A DNA stretch of 64,000 bases from Sabethes cyaneus (Eukaryota; Arthropoda; Insecta; Diptera; Culicidae), in the NCBI RefSeq assembly GCF_943734655.1, contig NC_071355.1, forward strand, positions 224,258,527 through 224,322,526, written 5' to 3'. The position numbers and the translations under genes were made by a program. Positions within the stretch are counted from its first letter, which is position 1. Each line of letters begins with the position of its first letter. A model generated the notes under the pieces. It ran no database searches. It was not told where the DNA came from and saw only the letters and a list, made by a program, of their open reading frames with translations. Of the stretch, positions 44,939-55,860 are shown in pieces.

Positions 44939-46086
44939 TTATTTACAGGTGTAGACTTCCTTCACATCGATACAGGTACTGCAGGTAACCTCGCAGCACC
45001 ACTTGAAGCTGCACTTGCAGTTCCGCTTGACCTCTACCTGTTTGCTCGAATGGCCCCGCTCACAGCACATCAAATTGCAACCGTCCACCCCGTTGGATGT
45101 AATGTTGCACTCCCGCCCGTGTGTCCCCAGCGAGCCGGTCTTCGGATTCGGTTCGCAGAAATCGTCCGAATCTTCCGTGTACACCAGATCCCGCTTGGTG
45201 GGCAACTTGATCGACGGATCATCCGGCATGAAGCTATGGCCGTCATTTCGTGCAATCACCTTCGTGGCACCGTCAAAGTGTTCCTTCAGGCGAACTCCCA
45301 CCTCGGTGAAGGGTGGCATCTTCATCCAGCAGGTTCGCATGGTACAAGATCCGGACAGACCGTGGCACTTGCACTCCATTCGCATAAACTGCTTAACGGC
45401 CTGGGGGAAAAAATGGAAAGATGATTGATTATGTGTATGCTGCAAAACATGTAGTTAAGCGATCAAGTGTCTGTCCGTTATTACAGCAAATTATGAATTT
45501 AAGCTTTTTTGATGTTTTAATTCAGTAATTTTACTAACCAATCGTCCCGCGTTATTATTGTGTAGTTTGACTAACGTTCGAATGTCACTTTTCTTGCGTA
45601 ATCGAGCATCCAGGAAATCTTTCGATTTTCTAAAACCAAAATTTACATTATCGTCACAGCCTCCCCACTCCCAGCTGCCGTCCTGGCTGGAGCCAACCGG
45701 TTTTTGAACTGGCTTAACCATATCCTTTTTTGCGACAGCCGGCGCTGACGAAAGGCTATTGTAGTTATTGAAATTGCTATTGGCATTGCGATAGGACGTG
45801 ATCAGCATGGTGTTGCGTGTATTGATTTTTCGGTCGTTTTTCGACTTTCGTCCACTGTTTCTATTTGCAACTCCATAGACGGCAACCGAACCAGGCCCGT
45901 CCGGTCCACTCAGAACGTGCGAACCCAGCGCCCCCTCGGTGGTTCCAGTGGGGTAACTTTGAACGTTTTTCTTTACGTGGTTCTGACAGGAGCATTCCAC
46001 CAGATCGCCCATCGTACAGGCTTTCGTAACGGCATAAGTAATTCCGGCGGCTGTGATAGCATGCACGAACGCTGTCTCGCGAGTAT
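44939..46086 (-). CDS. Wnt6: Wnt6 signalling protein, last two coding exons
   Basis: Secreted cysteine-rich lipid-modified ligand of Frizzled receptors. Exons are 46086-45539 and 45400-44939, joined across 45538-45401 (gttagt donor, cccccag acceptor, phase 0, giving AGRL/AVKQF). The upstream acceptor tttcag sits at 46087, phase 1. Motifs in order are TRETAFVHAITAAGITYAV, CTMGDLVECSC, a long linker, WEWGGCDDNVNFGF, DIRTLVKLHNNNAGR, ECKCHGLSGSCTMRTCW (the loop Ser that receives palmitoleate), FDGATKVIARNDG, DLVYTEDSDDFCEPNPKTGS, CNLMCCERGH and the final VYTCK. WEWGGC, KSDIRTLV and the NPKTGS region fit Wnt6 better than Wnt1 or Wnt10. The linker between CSCQ and WEWGG is about 104 residues, Asn/Ser/Lys-rich and longer than in vertebrate Wnt6. 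The N-terminal exons with the signal peptide are not in view. No stop or frameshift is seen. Confidence 0.93.
45401..45538 (-). other. Wnt6 last intron, 138 bp
   Basis: The donor is g/gttagt and the acceptor follows a pyrimidine stretch (ccattttttcccccag). The spliced product keeps the frame and restores the Wnt sequence LHNNNAGRLAVKQFMR. Confidence 0.9.
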
Positions 46087-46747
46087 CTGAAACGACGCGA
46101 AAAAGTCGCATGTAAGTCGAGTGTGTTAGCGTGTGTGGACATAACCAAGGAGCTGCCAAAACGATAAGTGGGAAGTCGGCTAAAAGTCGACATCAATTTC
46201 GATTTGAAGGAAGATGATAAATTAAATAACAGTTAATTCAATTGAAAGCTGATAGTGCCACATTGCCTTAATGTGACATGTACCGAATCCGTTTTAGGCC
46301 AAAAGATATACAAGCATACCACCAGTGGCAAATATATTACAGAATCCTGTAGTTTAACATGGATACCTCGATATAAGAAAATTTATCATTTCAAAAAGTT
46401 GTCTTGAATCGAAATTGTCTTATATCGAAACATTTTTTTTTCAAAAAAATTTGCATTAGCAGTCGCCAATTTTGCTCTGTGTTGTGTGTTAACGTTTTTT
46501 AAACTATTTATTATTGTTAGCTATTAGTTTTCTATAATTTTTGGAATTATTTTAAAATAATGATAATCTTCATGGCGCCGCTTTAGGAATGGAAAATTTT
46601 AGTGTCGTTACCAACTATGTCAATGTAACTTTTGTGCAGGTTGAAGGTCGTGAATATTTTCGGCCGAATATGATATTCGACCATTCGTGTTTCGGCTATT
46701 TGTAATCCGGCCATATGAGAATCGACAATTTGTGTTTTGCCCATTCG
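46087..46747 (-). other. Start of the upstream Wnt6 intron, no exon found
   Basis: AT-rich sequence upstream of the acceptor at 46087. A TCGATATAAG motif and its reverse recur near 46360-46430, and short CATTCG/CGGCC phrases occur at 46650-46745. No Wnt N-terminal exon is visible here. Confidence 0.6.
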
Positions 46748-47670
46748 TAGGCAGCGTTGCTACAACTACAGATATTTGTGCATGTATAAATTTGGGACCC
46801 TGCCATTTTCTCCGAAGTATTTTATTTTCTCAGTCTAATCTTTTATATAAAATTAATTGATGGATTATTTCAATATTCAGGAACATTAGCAGAACCAGAA
46901 CTCACAGGCAGTGTTACCACATGTACAGATTTATCTTGAAAAGTACTGATTTTATGATTTTTTTGGTACAGATTCTTTACGGTACAGATTACAGATTTTT
47001 GTCATGTAAGTCAGATTACAGATTTTTTTTGGGTGTCAAAAACTCATTTTTTTCTTTCAGTTTTGTTACTCGAAATGAATAGAGGAGCACCTCTTGGCAT
47101 GGATGCAAACAAAACAAAACGTGTCTGTGTTTAAGTTTAGCAAGAATATGCACAAATATCATCACAGAAATAAGTTATTTGCGATGTATGTATTTTTTAG
47201 AGCTAACAAACCAGGTTTTTCTATGCAACAACCAAATTTAGTGGTACAGACTTGGGTACAGATTTTTAAATGCAAAAGTACAGATGAAAAAGATTTTTTA
47301 CCTTCCAGTACAGATGAATATGTGGCAACACTGCTCACCGGAACAAAAATAATTTGTGGGTTTCTAATTGATGCATGCACAAATATCTATACTTGTGGCA
47401 ACGCTGTTCGTAGGTAATCTAACTTTCAGGAGAGCAACAGATAGCTTCGTCATCGAAACTTCAAGAAACAGCATTCGTAAATTTTTCATCATTATCACCA
47501 TCTCCCAAGGTCAAGGCAAAAAGTTCGATTACATCATAGAGTTGCCGATGCCCAACCCGTGCTGCAAACTCCTCAGAGAAATTGTGTGATACAGAATCTG
47601 TACCGTACAGAATCTGTACCAAACAAATCATAAAATCTGTACTTTTCCAGATAAATCCAAAATTTGGTAA
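46748..47670. repeat. Nested inverted repeats built on TACAGATT
   Basis: An outer pair, GCAGCGTTGCTACA (46748 on) and the reverse of ACAGCGTTGCCACA (to about 47414), continues in both into 'gatatttgtgcatg'. A second pair links 46910-46990 with 47585-47670, with TGGTACAGATTCTKTACGGT in both. A third, weaker pair links GCAGTGTTACCACATGTACAG (46912) with about 47335. Many TACAGATT units lie inside. It is likely two or more related foldback MITEs inserted into each other. Confidence 0.65.
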
Positions 47671-47744
47671 TCCCCGGATGAGTTTGCTTCGGAGTTTTTT
47701 TTTCCATACTACTCCTTTATTTATATTTTGGGCTTAAACGTCTT

Positions 47745-47930
47745 TCTAAGACTTGACCCTTCTTTATCGACAGACTTCGCAGCCGGCTGTTAGAGCACGG
47801 GATAATTACGGGGCTAGTGCAATGATCCTATTGAGTCTATCTAGCAAGCACCGATTAGCCGAGATTCGAACTTACGACGGCTGGCTTGTTAGACCAGCAT
47901 CACACCTCGAAGTCAACTGACCGGAATACA
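47745..47930 (-). mobile_element. tRNA-derived SINE, reverse orientation
   Basis: The minus strand shows a head with B-box AAGTTCGAATCTCGGC (about 47860-47875) and the region TTGACTTCGAGGTGTGATGC. A body with GCCGGCTGCGAAG and the tail GGGTCAAGTCTTAGAAAG follow. Same family as 25614-25843. Confidence 0.8.
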
Positions 47931-48298
47931 CTACTCCCTAGTATGCGCTATTCCACGCTATTCAGGTTCTTGAAAAATCTGAGAAAGAAAAAGTTTTTCT
48001 CTCCAAGTGCTTTACTAACTAAACTACCGCCACCCCGTTATATTTGGTACTTTAATACCTAGTTTCGTTTTTTCTCTAATTCTATCATTCTATCATTCGC
48101 ATCACACATTCCTCGCGTGGGTAGGAACCATGCCATTGCATAACCCAATCTATTTTGGGTCTATATCGAAGTTTTCCAGTTCATCCAAATCAATCTTTGC
48201 ATCAGACACTTCCTCCCTTTGACGATGAATTTTTAATTTTTTATTTTCAATTTTCCACTTATTAGTACTTATCCATAGCCACGTATCTGATCTATATA
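47931..48298. other. Non-genic spacer, nothing recognised
   Basis: AT-rich spacer between a SINE and a foldback element; no gene-like frame. Confidence 0.55.
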
Positions 48299-51193
48299 CA
48301 GGGTGTTATTTAGCTTAGTGCAAATATTTAAGGGGATGATAGAGGATCATATTTGATGAAAAAAAAAACCTTCAACGCATATGGCCAAATCTCAATCATT
48401 ATAGAGTTATTGAACATTTTTTGTTTTCGGTTCTGTTTACCTTAAATTAGCTCTGGTGCAAAAACTAAGCTAGCTAGCTCAATTCTGGTACTTTAATTCA
48501 AAAGCTGAGAAAAAAATTGTATTGAAGATTGGCCTTAAATCTCCTATTTCATGAGATTTAGTAACTTTTGAGAAGCAAAAAGCTTTGAAATAAGTGTTTC
48601 TCAAGGCATTTTTATCAAATTTCTCCTGAAGATGTATGATAAAATTGAATGTTGATGTTCACTAATTTAAAGCTCTAGTACCGTTCTACAATTCGTTCTT
48701 TGACGTAAAACGTCTATCTCTTTTAGTTTCGTTGCAATTTCATTTTAAACGTATGGTTTTGGGTGTTGAATTAGTACATATCTAAAACTGCAAGAATTTA
48801 TACATCACGCATAGCACACTAGATTACCGCGTGCGATGAACACATTCTGACTCGTATGAAAGACAACAACAATGTTTTTCATAAAGTGAGGGTTCGCCGC
48901 CACTTTTGTTTGCATAATCTTGCAAAACTCAAGCTGCTTAGGTTTATTCGCTGGCAGCAGGTCTTGAACCTGCAGTGTGGAAAGGATGCGTTTTTTCCTG
49001 GTTCAGCGTGACAAGGAACTGTGCCGCAATTTGTCTTGTGCTTGTCTTGAAATCATTTCCCACGATTCGCAAAATTTTATGGTCAATCGCTGACGCCGGT
49101 GTGGAACGTGCTGATGAACCGGGCAAAAATGCATCCTCTCCAAACTGCAGATTCAAGAGCTGCTGCCTTGAACAGGGTTGCAACAGGGTAACAGGGAAAA
49201 CAGGGTTGCTGCTGTTATTGTTGTTTTTCATACGTGTCAGACCGTGTTCGTCGTATGCGGTGATCTAGCGTGCTATGCGCAATGTATGGTTATCAGATAC
49301 TAATTCAGAACTCAGCATGTAACGTTTAAATTAAAATTGTGAAGAAACTAAAAGAGAAAAGAGTTTTCCGCCAAAGAAAAAACACACAGATTTTCTCTGA
49401 AAACTGTTTGTCGCTAGGACGCATATTTAATAAGTTATAAGGCCATTGTAAATCATTTTCAAAGTTTTTGTCACGACCCCCCCCCCCAACCTTGGAAATT
49501 GGCTTGAAAAACCAGGGGGCAGAAAAATAATTTGTAGGATATGAGTCAATTTTTTTTTTATAAAATTAATTGTCTGTTGGCTCTACAGTCTGAGAAAGTG
49601 AGTGTACAAGTTGAGTTAACGCTTCTAGTACGAAACAAAAATGGAAATTCGAACAATGGAATTTCCGAAAATCGTCCAAAAAAATTTTCCTTCGTTTTTG
49701 TCTTTTTTCGTAGATTTTTGCATAGAAAATAATAACGTATTATAAGCTAGAATAGATTCGGTTTTCACGTTTAAACTTTAAATGAAAATGCTTAAATGTT
49801 TTTTTGCTCGATTAAAAATTCACTTTGTTTTTTTTCGCCCCCCCCCCTTCAGTGGCCGAACACCGGAAGGACAAAAACTTTATAAAATATTTGTAATGGC
49901 TTAGTATAAATAGGGTAAACGCACCATTAGTGGTGGTAGTACCAGTAGTGATGGAAACTTGAATTATTCCATTATTTTTGCAGATTTTGGTACAAGTTTG
50001 ATAAGTATCGAACTACCAGTAACAGTATTATTTGATAAGTATCAAACTTGTACCAAAATCTGCAAAAATAATGGAATAATTCAAGTTTCCACCACTACTG
50101 ATACTACCACGCACCATGGTGCGTCTACCCTAATCAAATAAATTGCAGTAGGGTAACGGCACACAAGAAAATCGAAATTAATTGCTATAAGCTCCATATC
50201 GATGAGCAATGTTTAGCCTACATTAAGGGGGCAAAGTACTTTTTCACCACATTTTTTGCCTTATTTCAAATATTTTTTTCTTGATAACGCGAAATGCGAA
50301 TCGATTCGGGTTTTTGGCATTCTAAACATTGCATTTTATACTAATGTTTCAAATTTTGTTTATCTATGGGGACCTCTTCCCCCCTCCCTTACCGCTCCCT
50401 ATGCGGTATCATGTATTGGCGCTCGGGTGCTTATCCGAAATGGAAAATTCCAAAACGACATGAAAGTATATTAAATTATTTTATCTCTGAGTCATCCTTT
50501 TTCAATTTGAACGCATACCAGAATTGCGGACATTCAAACAAAAAAGTCAGTATTTTAGTCGAAAAATTGACTTTGAAAGCAATTTCAAAGCTGTTTGTTT
50601 GTTGAAAAGTTACTAAATTTCATGATGTAAGAGTTTTAACGAAAATTTTCAGTGTAAAATTTTGTCAGCTTTCAAATGAAAGCAACAGAATCGAGCTAGC
50701 TACCACACATTTTGTACTAGAGCTAATTTAATGGAAACCAAAAATGTTTAGGGTAGCTGATCCAAAAGTTGTGGTAGTACCAATAGTTGCGCTATTATTC
50801 ATTATTAATGCATATTTTCGTCTCCGTAGCATTTAAAAAAAAACAATTACGTCCATTATATAAAACAAGTTCTTAGCAGTATTGATAGTTAGACTACACC
50901 ATTTAAAATTAAAGTATTATTTGCTATAATGCCGATTTTCTAAAATCTAACACAACTATAGGCGCAGTTGAAGCGCACAACTATTGGCGCTCATTTCTAT
51001 AGTTGCGTTACAATGTTTTTTCACTTAGCAACTTAGCAATGTATACGAAATAACACAATTAAAGGAACACCAAACTTAATTAATATAAACTCTAAATTGA
51101 TTGAGATTGACCATATGCGCCGAGGGATTTTTTCGACAAATATGGTCTTCTATCACCCCTTGAAATATTTGCATTAAGCTATCGAACACCCTG
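48299..51193. mobile_element. 2.9-kb foldback element with CAGGGTGTT ends
   Basis: The left end CAGGGTGTTATTTAGCTTAG and the right end (minus) CAGGGTGTTCGATAGCTTAA both continue into 'tgcaaatattt' and 'catatttg'. TA lies outside both ends. The left arm (48299 to about 48890) matches, in reverse, 49200-49345 and 50540-51193. The right arm is therefore split by about 1.2 kb of inserted DNA. The centre has a minus frame with KILRIVGNDFKTSTRQIAAQ, resembling the second helix-turn-helix of Tc1/mariner-type transposases, so a mariner-related origin is possible. Confidence 0.7.
49911..50132. mobile_element. 222-bp palindromic MITE, nested
   Basis: The ends TAGGGTAAACGCACCAT and (minus) TAGGGTAGACGCACCATGG match. 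The arms extend through GGAAACTTGAATTATTCCAT and TTGGTACAAGTTTGATAAG around a centre of about 18 bases. It lies inside the inserted part of the 48299-51193 foldback. Confidence 0.8.
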
Positions 51194-51225
51194 TATAATC
51201 GACTGTAAGTCCAAAATCCCTAATA

Positions 51226-51690
51226 CAGTGTAACCCCGCTGTAATGAACTTCTTTAATCTGAACATTTTTAATCTGAACTCTGTTGGTATGAATGCGTTC
51301 ACATTAAAAACTGATCAAGCGTCATACACAAGGCACGGTTAAGTTGACCGGGCAAATTGAAAAAAAAAAGCTTAATACGTTTCCTCTTGCTCAGCAGTTT
51401 TGGCAAAATGGCTCATATGCAACTTATCTCTCTCCAGCAGTCAAAATAGACTATTTTAATTGAAACTATCGAACCCACTTCCTCTTCTGCAATCTGGAAT
51501 TCTGGATGTTCAGAATTCGCGCATATTCGACATGTTTTCAAAACGTTTGTTTTCGTCAAATCAAAACAACAATAGCATAGGGTGTGCGCCTTGCGCGTAT
51601 GTCAAAATGAATAGAGTTACTAAATATTTAGATTAAAAATGAATTCGCTTGATCTGAACGAGGTGTTTTTCATATTAGCGGGGGTTGAGT
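51226..51690. mobile_element. Possible pogo-like MITE
   Basis: The left end CAGTGTAACCCCGCTGTAATG and the right end (minus) ...CAACCCCCGCTAATATGAAA are partial inverted copies, with TA flanking. CAGTG-type termini recall pogo/Tigger elements. No transposase is present. Confidence 0.5.
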
Positions 51691-51739
51691 ATATAATTGT
51701 ATGTAAAATCAGTTATTTTTTATGGATATAGTCTGAAGT

Positions 51740-52740
51740 TTTTGGAGTGTCCTAGTAGAACACGAAACCTGGAAATTAAATAAAAAGAAACCTTATCCAA
51801 TTTCATTCTACTATGTATACTTTAGTCTTGACAGATACGTATTTCGCCTACGACTTGCAGACTTGCTCAGTGTTCGAAAACTTGTTATTCAACATTTTCG
51901 TGGCCTTTGCGATCAGCTCCTTCTCCATTTTGGCAATAAAATTATTGAAGTAAATGCTCCGTTTGAGCTTCGCCCAAAAATTTCATATTGGTTACAGTTG
52001 GGGGACACTGGGAGATTTGGTGATCGTCGGTACAATGTTTATCTTCAGTCGATACATCTTCTCTAATAATCTCTTTCGATAATGGACGGCGGTAATTTCC
52101 GGTAGGTACTCTATACTATTTCTCGTTGACTGTAAACTTCGATTGAAAGAACAGTGGCTTGAACATTCTCTTCTCGCTGATCGCCAGCTACAGAAGGATC
52201 TCCGTCGGAAACTTGGGGCGGAAGATATACTTGACGTCATCATTTGCCTTCTTGGAAGGTGACGTAAAGTATTTGGTCCTCAGGCAGTTATTGCCATCCA
52301 GTGTCTAGTAGTTTTCGTCGCCCATTATGACTACGATATCATGCTTCGCCGAAAAGAGCCTGCTACTCAGACACAGTCAGCCTTGACTGGCGCATGCGCA
52401 TAAAAAAGTTAATTTTGGGCAAGCACTTCTTCTCCGTTTAGCTGGTTGCTCAAACCTCCCGGCCCTAGGTGGGGACGATGAGACCACCTTGCTGTCAGTT
52501 TTCATTTTCAGCTTCTGCTGTTACGGTCGTGCAGAACTGTCGAGCATCCAGAACCACGCTTCTGATTGGCTCTATTCAGCGGATACGAAGTGCTTCACCA
52601 TATTCAACTTCTTCGCTACGGGGTGGAGCTGGCAGTACGAACAAAGCATCAAGCGCAGTTGTTTGACTGTTTTCGCCATGGCTGTTAAATGCAAATCAAC
52701 TGATAACGTGACATGAAAAATTGCTAAGATCAGTCCACGG
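51740..52740 (-). repeat. Unclassified dispersed repeat, copy 2
   Basis: On the minus strand the translation includes SFRRRSFCSWRSARRECSSH (about 52200) and, toward 51800, 'cgtaggcgaaatacgtatct' followed by 'agaatgaaattggataagg'. These are the same landmarks as at 4690-5265. The part 52260-52700 may be its upstream extension, with no recognised domain. Confidence 0.5.
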
Positions 52741-55359
52741 CACTGAGTAGAATTAAATTGGATAAGGTCTCTTTGGTTTCTATAGTGAAATTTCTAAATT
52801 TATTTTTATCAGCTGTAAAGGCCTTTCTAATGAAGTTAGTAAGCATCTACGAAAAGTGGCATGATAGAAGCTTCTTACAGTTTATCAGATTTTGTTCCTC
52901 ATCAAGACTTTGTTTACTGCTATATAAATGTTTCTCGTATATTACCTCACCTGAATGACTTCTTGATTTTGTGCGATTTAAAGGCAAACAACACGACAAT
53001 TCGTGAGTACGTGGTGGATGTAAGGTACTCATATTCATACTACGTCTTTCCCATGAACACTTGCCATATGTTAAAGGAAGAACCCTAATCGGTCAAACAA
53101 ATTTCACTTTCGTTAGCGAGCCCGTCCGGTGGTGGCGCTAATTGATTTGAAAATACACGTAACCTAAGCCAACAGCTTATTTGCATCCGCTAAACGAAGT
53201 TGCCACCACCAAAATGTGTGTTGCCTGCCTTGGTGCTAGCAAACCGCAGCGCAGCCGATAGGAACGGCAAATATTGGCACCTCATCAACTCTAGTCAATT
53301 TTGGGAGGCTTCTTTGAACCAATCAGTTACCCACCCATCACCCCGTTCCCAAGCTTTCCGCACCATCCATCGGGGCACAGAAAGGTGACAAACCGTTTTA
53401 CAACTTCATCGGTTCAGTAAACAAAGATTGACGCCGGTGCCAGTTTTTTTTGTTTGCAAGCTCCTCCGAGGCTAAAAAGTTGCAAAGTGAATACCGAAAC
53501 TGATTTAGTCATTTTCAATGCTGGTCTTCTTTGTTGTCACGCGGTAAGGTGCAGTGTGTAGAAAGCGAAAAGTTGACGTGGGTGTAGAGGCGCCTGTCGC
53601 ACCCACTCAAAGCCATACGAATTACTTCATTGGAAAATCAACAACTCCGATGATGGGTGTGCGATACAAAGTGGTTGGTTGCCTTTGGTAGCGTTTATGA
53701 CCGAATATAAGTTTCAAGCAATTCGAAATGATTTATTTACAAGTGCGGGATGATTCAAACGAGCTGCTAGAAATAAATTTTCTTATTCAATGTTAGCCGG
53801 CGGTAATTGATTCGTTTATTTTTCTATCGCAAATGGCAAATGGAAGTGGAACACTTTGTGATTCATTGCAGTCGTTGGCCAGCCAGATGTTTGCTAAGAA
53901 ATGTAACGTTCAGAACGTAGGTATATACTGTATTAATAGATGAAGATAATAGTTCAATTAAACCTATCGGTCCCTTATTTATAAATTCATAACGGCATTT
54001 GATAGATTAGTTTTAATTGTAATCCGAATGATATTACGAAACTCAAACACTAAACTGGATACCGGTCGCAATCGAATTAGTTTTAAAGGGTCGAAATATT
54101 TGTGAAGTTTAGCAAAGTTGTAAGGCAACTTATCGCCAACGTCTGAATAGAAAGGTAGCACAGTCGCGACACTAATGTATGCCCATTCGTGGAAGCTCAG
54201 CACTGATCCGTTGCTACGACGCCAGTGAGTGCGTGGAATGCCTATATGTTGCGCTGGTGGCAAACGCAAAGCGCAACAAATTTGATCGTGCCTCAAACCT
54301 CGTGTCAACTAGTCAATTCACCCGTCAGTAATCCGTCGTCGTCGTCGTCGTCGTCGTAGTCCGACTATCTCATGGAAACTAAATTGATTGCGGTAGTCCA
54401 GCGGTAGTTTGTAGGTAAAGTCCCTTCTGTCCATCCAACCAACGACGTGATGCTGATGGTAGCAGAAGCAACTACCGCTCTTAACTGAGCGCAATTGGTG
54501 ATTGGCGTGTCGTGTTCGTTCAAAATAGGATCAAGCACAACAACCCTCTTATTCGCTGAGACCTCTGTCAACGGTCGAGTCGACTTCACTGCCTGTTGTA
54601 AAAGCGATTGCTGAAACAACTGTCCCTAGCTAGTTGCGGTCAGCAGTGATCGGCCATCGTCGGAGACAATTTACCTGTCAATTTGTGAATACCTTAAATT
54701 AATTTTATGCGATCGAATCGTGGTTAATGTATATTGAATTTAAGTGATGTAATCCTGACAATTTCAATGAGATTGTTTATCTTCAAATATAGCGTCTCCC
54801 GACGGGACTGGGCAAATCCGACGGTTCGGCCGCATTGGATTGCTACGCGAATGCATTCTGTGTAGAATGCACTGCGCGGAGTGATCGAAACACGACATGC
54901 TCGGTCGAATTTTACTGCAAACATGATTGCCGCCGGTAAGATCATCCGGTTGAGACTGTGAGGCCCTTTCGATGCTGGAATAATTTGAGTAGCAGATTTC
55001 CAGCCTCTGAAAAATTAATTGTGTTTAGCTCTACCGTTCATAGCATTCCGTACACGTTGGCTGAACCCAAAACACTGAACTGATAGCCATAAATATACTT
55101 TAAAAAGGCAATTTTGAGACCAAATAAACAGAAATAGTAGGTTTCTAAAAGTGACTCAATAAATTAAAACAAAGCTATCAGTGAACAAACCAATGCATAG
55201 TAAAGATTTTTTCGGATATAGATGGTTCATCTCAACATGTTTAAATGCCACTTGAATAGATTCAAGTTTACGAATTTCGTAAGAACTTCTAGGAATTGAG
55301 TATTTTTGCATCTGTCGAGAACACAATTATAAATATTCGTGAACATATATTTTGTTGTT
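52741..55359. other. Non-genic stretch, no recognised gene
   Basis: Mixed composition, with more GC-balanced islands at 53100-53640, 54120-54620 and 54780-54960. No translation on either strand resembles a Wnt N-terminal exon or any other family. It is probably intronic to Wnt6. Confidence 0.5.
54334..54357. repeat. GTC trinucleotide microsatellite
   Basis: About eight uninterrupted CGT/GTC units. Confidence 0.9.
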
Positions 55360-55690
55360 CACTGACCTTTTGTTTGTTTGTTTCGTATTAGTTGCAAATC
55401 GCCTTCAACTTGATCAAGTCTCGCATGTTGGGTCCTTCTGTTCCTTGTAACTCGTTTGTGCTCCACCAAAGATCGTCCGGAGCATCTTCCGCTCGAACAC
55501 GGCAAGGGAGCACTCCCGAAAAAACTCGGAAGTGCCCCTGAAACGTACATAAAATACATCGCTCGATCCTATATTGCTTTGATCAGTTACGCCAATTTCT
55601 CCGGTAATCCGCATTCGTATATTATCTGTCATAGCTGTTTTCGGTCGATCGTAGTATATGCTGCTTTGAAAACAATAAATGTGCATCCCA
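55360..55690 (-). mobile_element. RTE-like LINE C-terminal fragment, minus
   Basis: The minus strand reads FFRECSLAVFERKMLRTIFG and, in another frame further on, TQHARLDQVEGDLQ. These correspond to the 'VFERKVLRxILGG' and 'RARWLDQVExDL' parts of the LINE tails elsewhere in the window. The sequence between is deleted. Confidence 0.65.
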
Positions 55691-55714
55691 TTTCGCCTCG
55701 CAGTACGTCACTAA

Positions 55715-55860
55715 ACTAACAAGCCGGTCGTCGCATAGGTCAACTGGAAGAGGCTGTAAGAGTCAATAGAATTGTAGAATTAGCCCCGCAATTGTCCTCT
55801 AGTTTTACAACAGAACAAAAGGTCAAGCTTCGATATCGAAATGTAGCACCTTCCTTTGAT
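55715..55860 (+). repeat. Truncated SINE fragment, plus
   Basis: Phrases 'agaggctgtaagagtcaata', 'gcaattgtcct' and 'aaaggtcaagcttcgatatcg', ending 'aatgtagcacct', match the body and 3' part of 25614-25843. The pol III boxes are too degraded to place. Confidence 0.65.

Noticed and set aside
45003..45428. 141-codon plus ORF opposite the Wnt6 last exon
   Set aside because: It is the antisense shadow of the strongly conserved Wnt6 coding sequence.
48944..49231. 95-codon minus ORF as a possible Wnt6 upstream exon
   Set aside because: It lacks Wnt cysteine and RRWNC motifs; its IVGNDFKTSTRQIAAQ stretch looks like a transposase helix-turn-helix and it sits inside the foldback.
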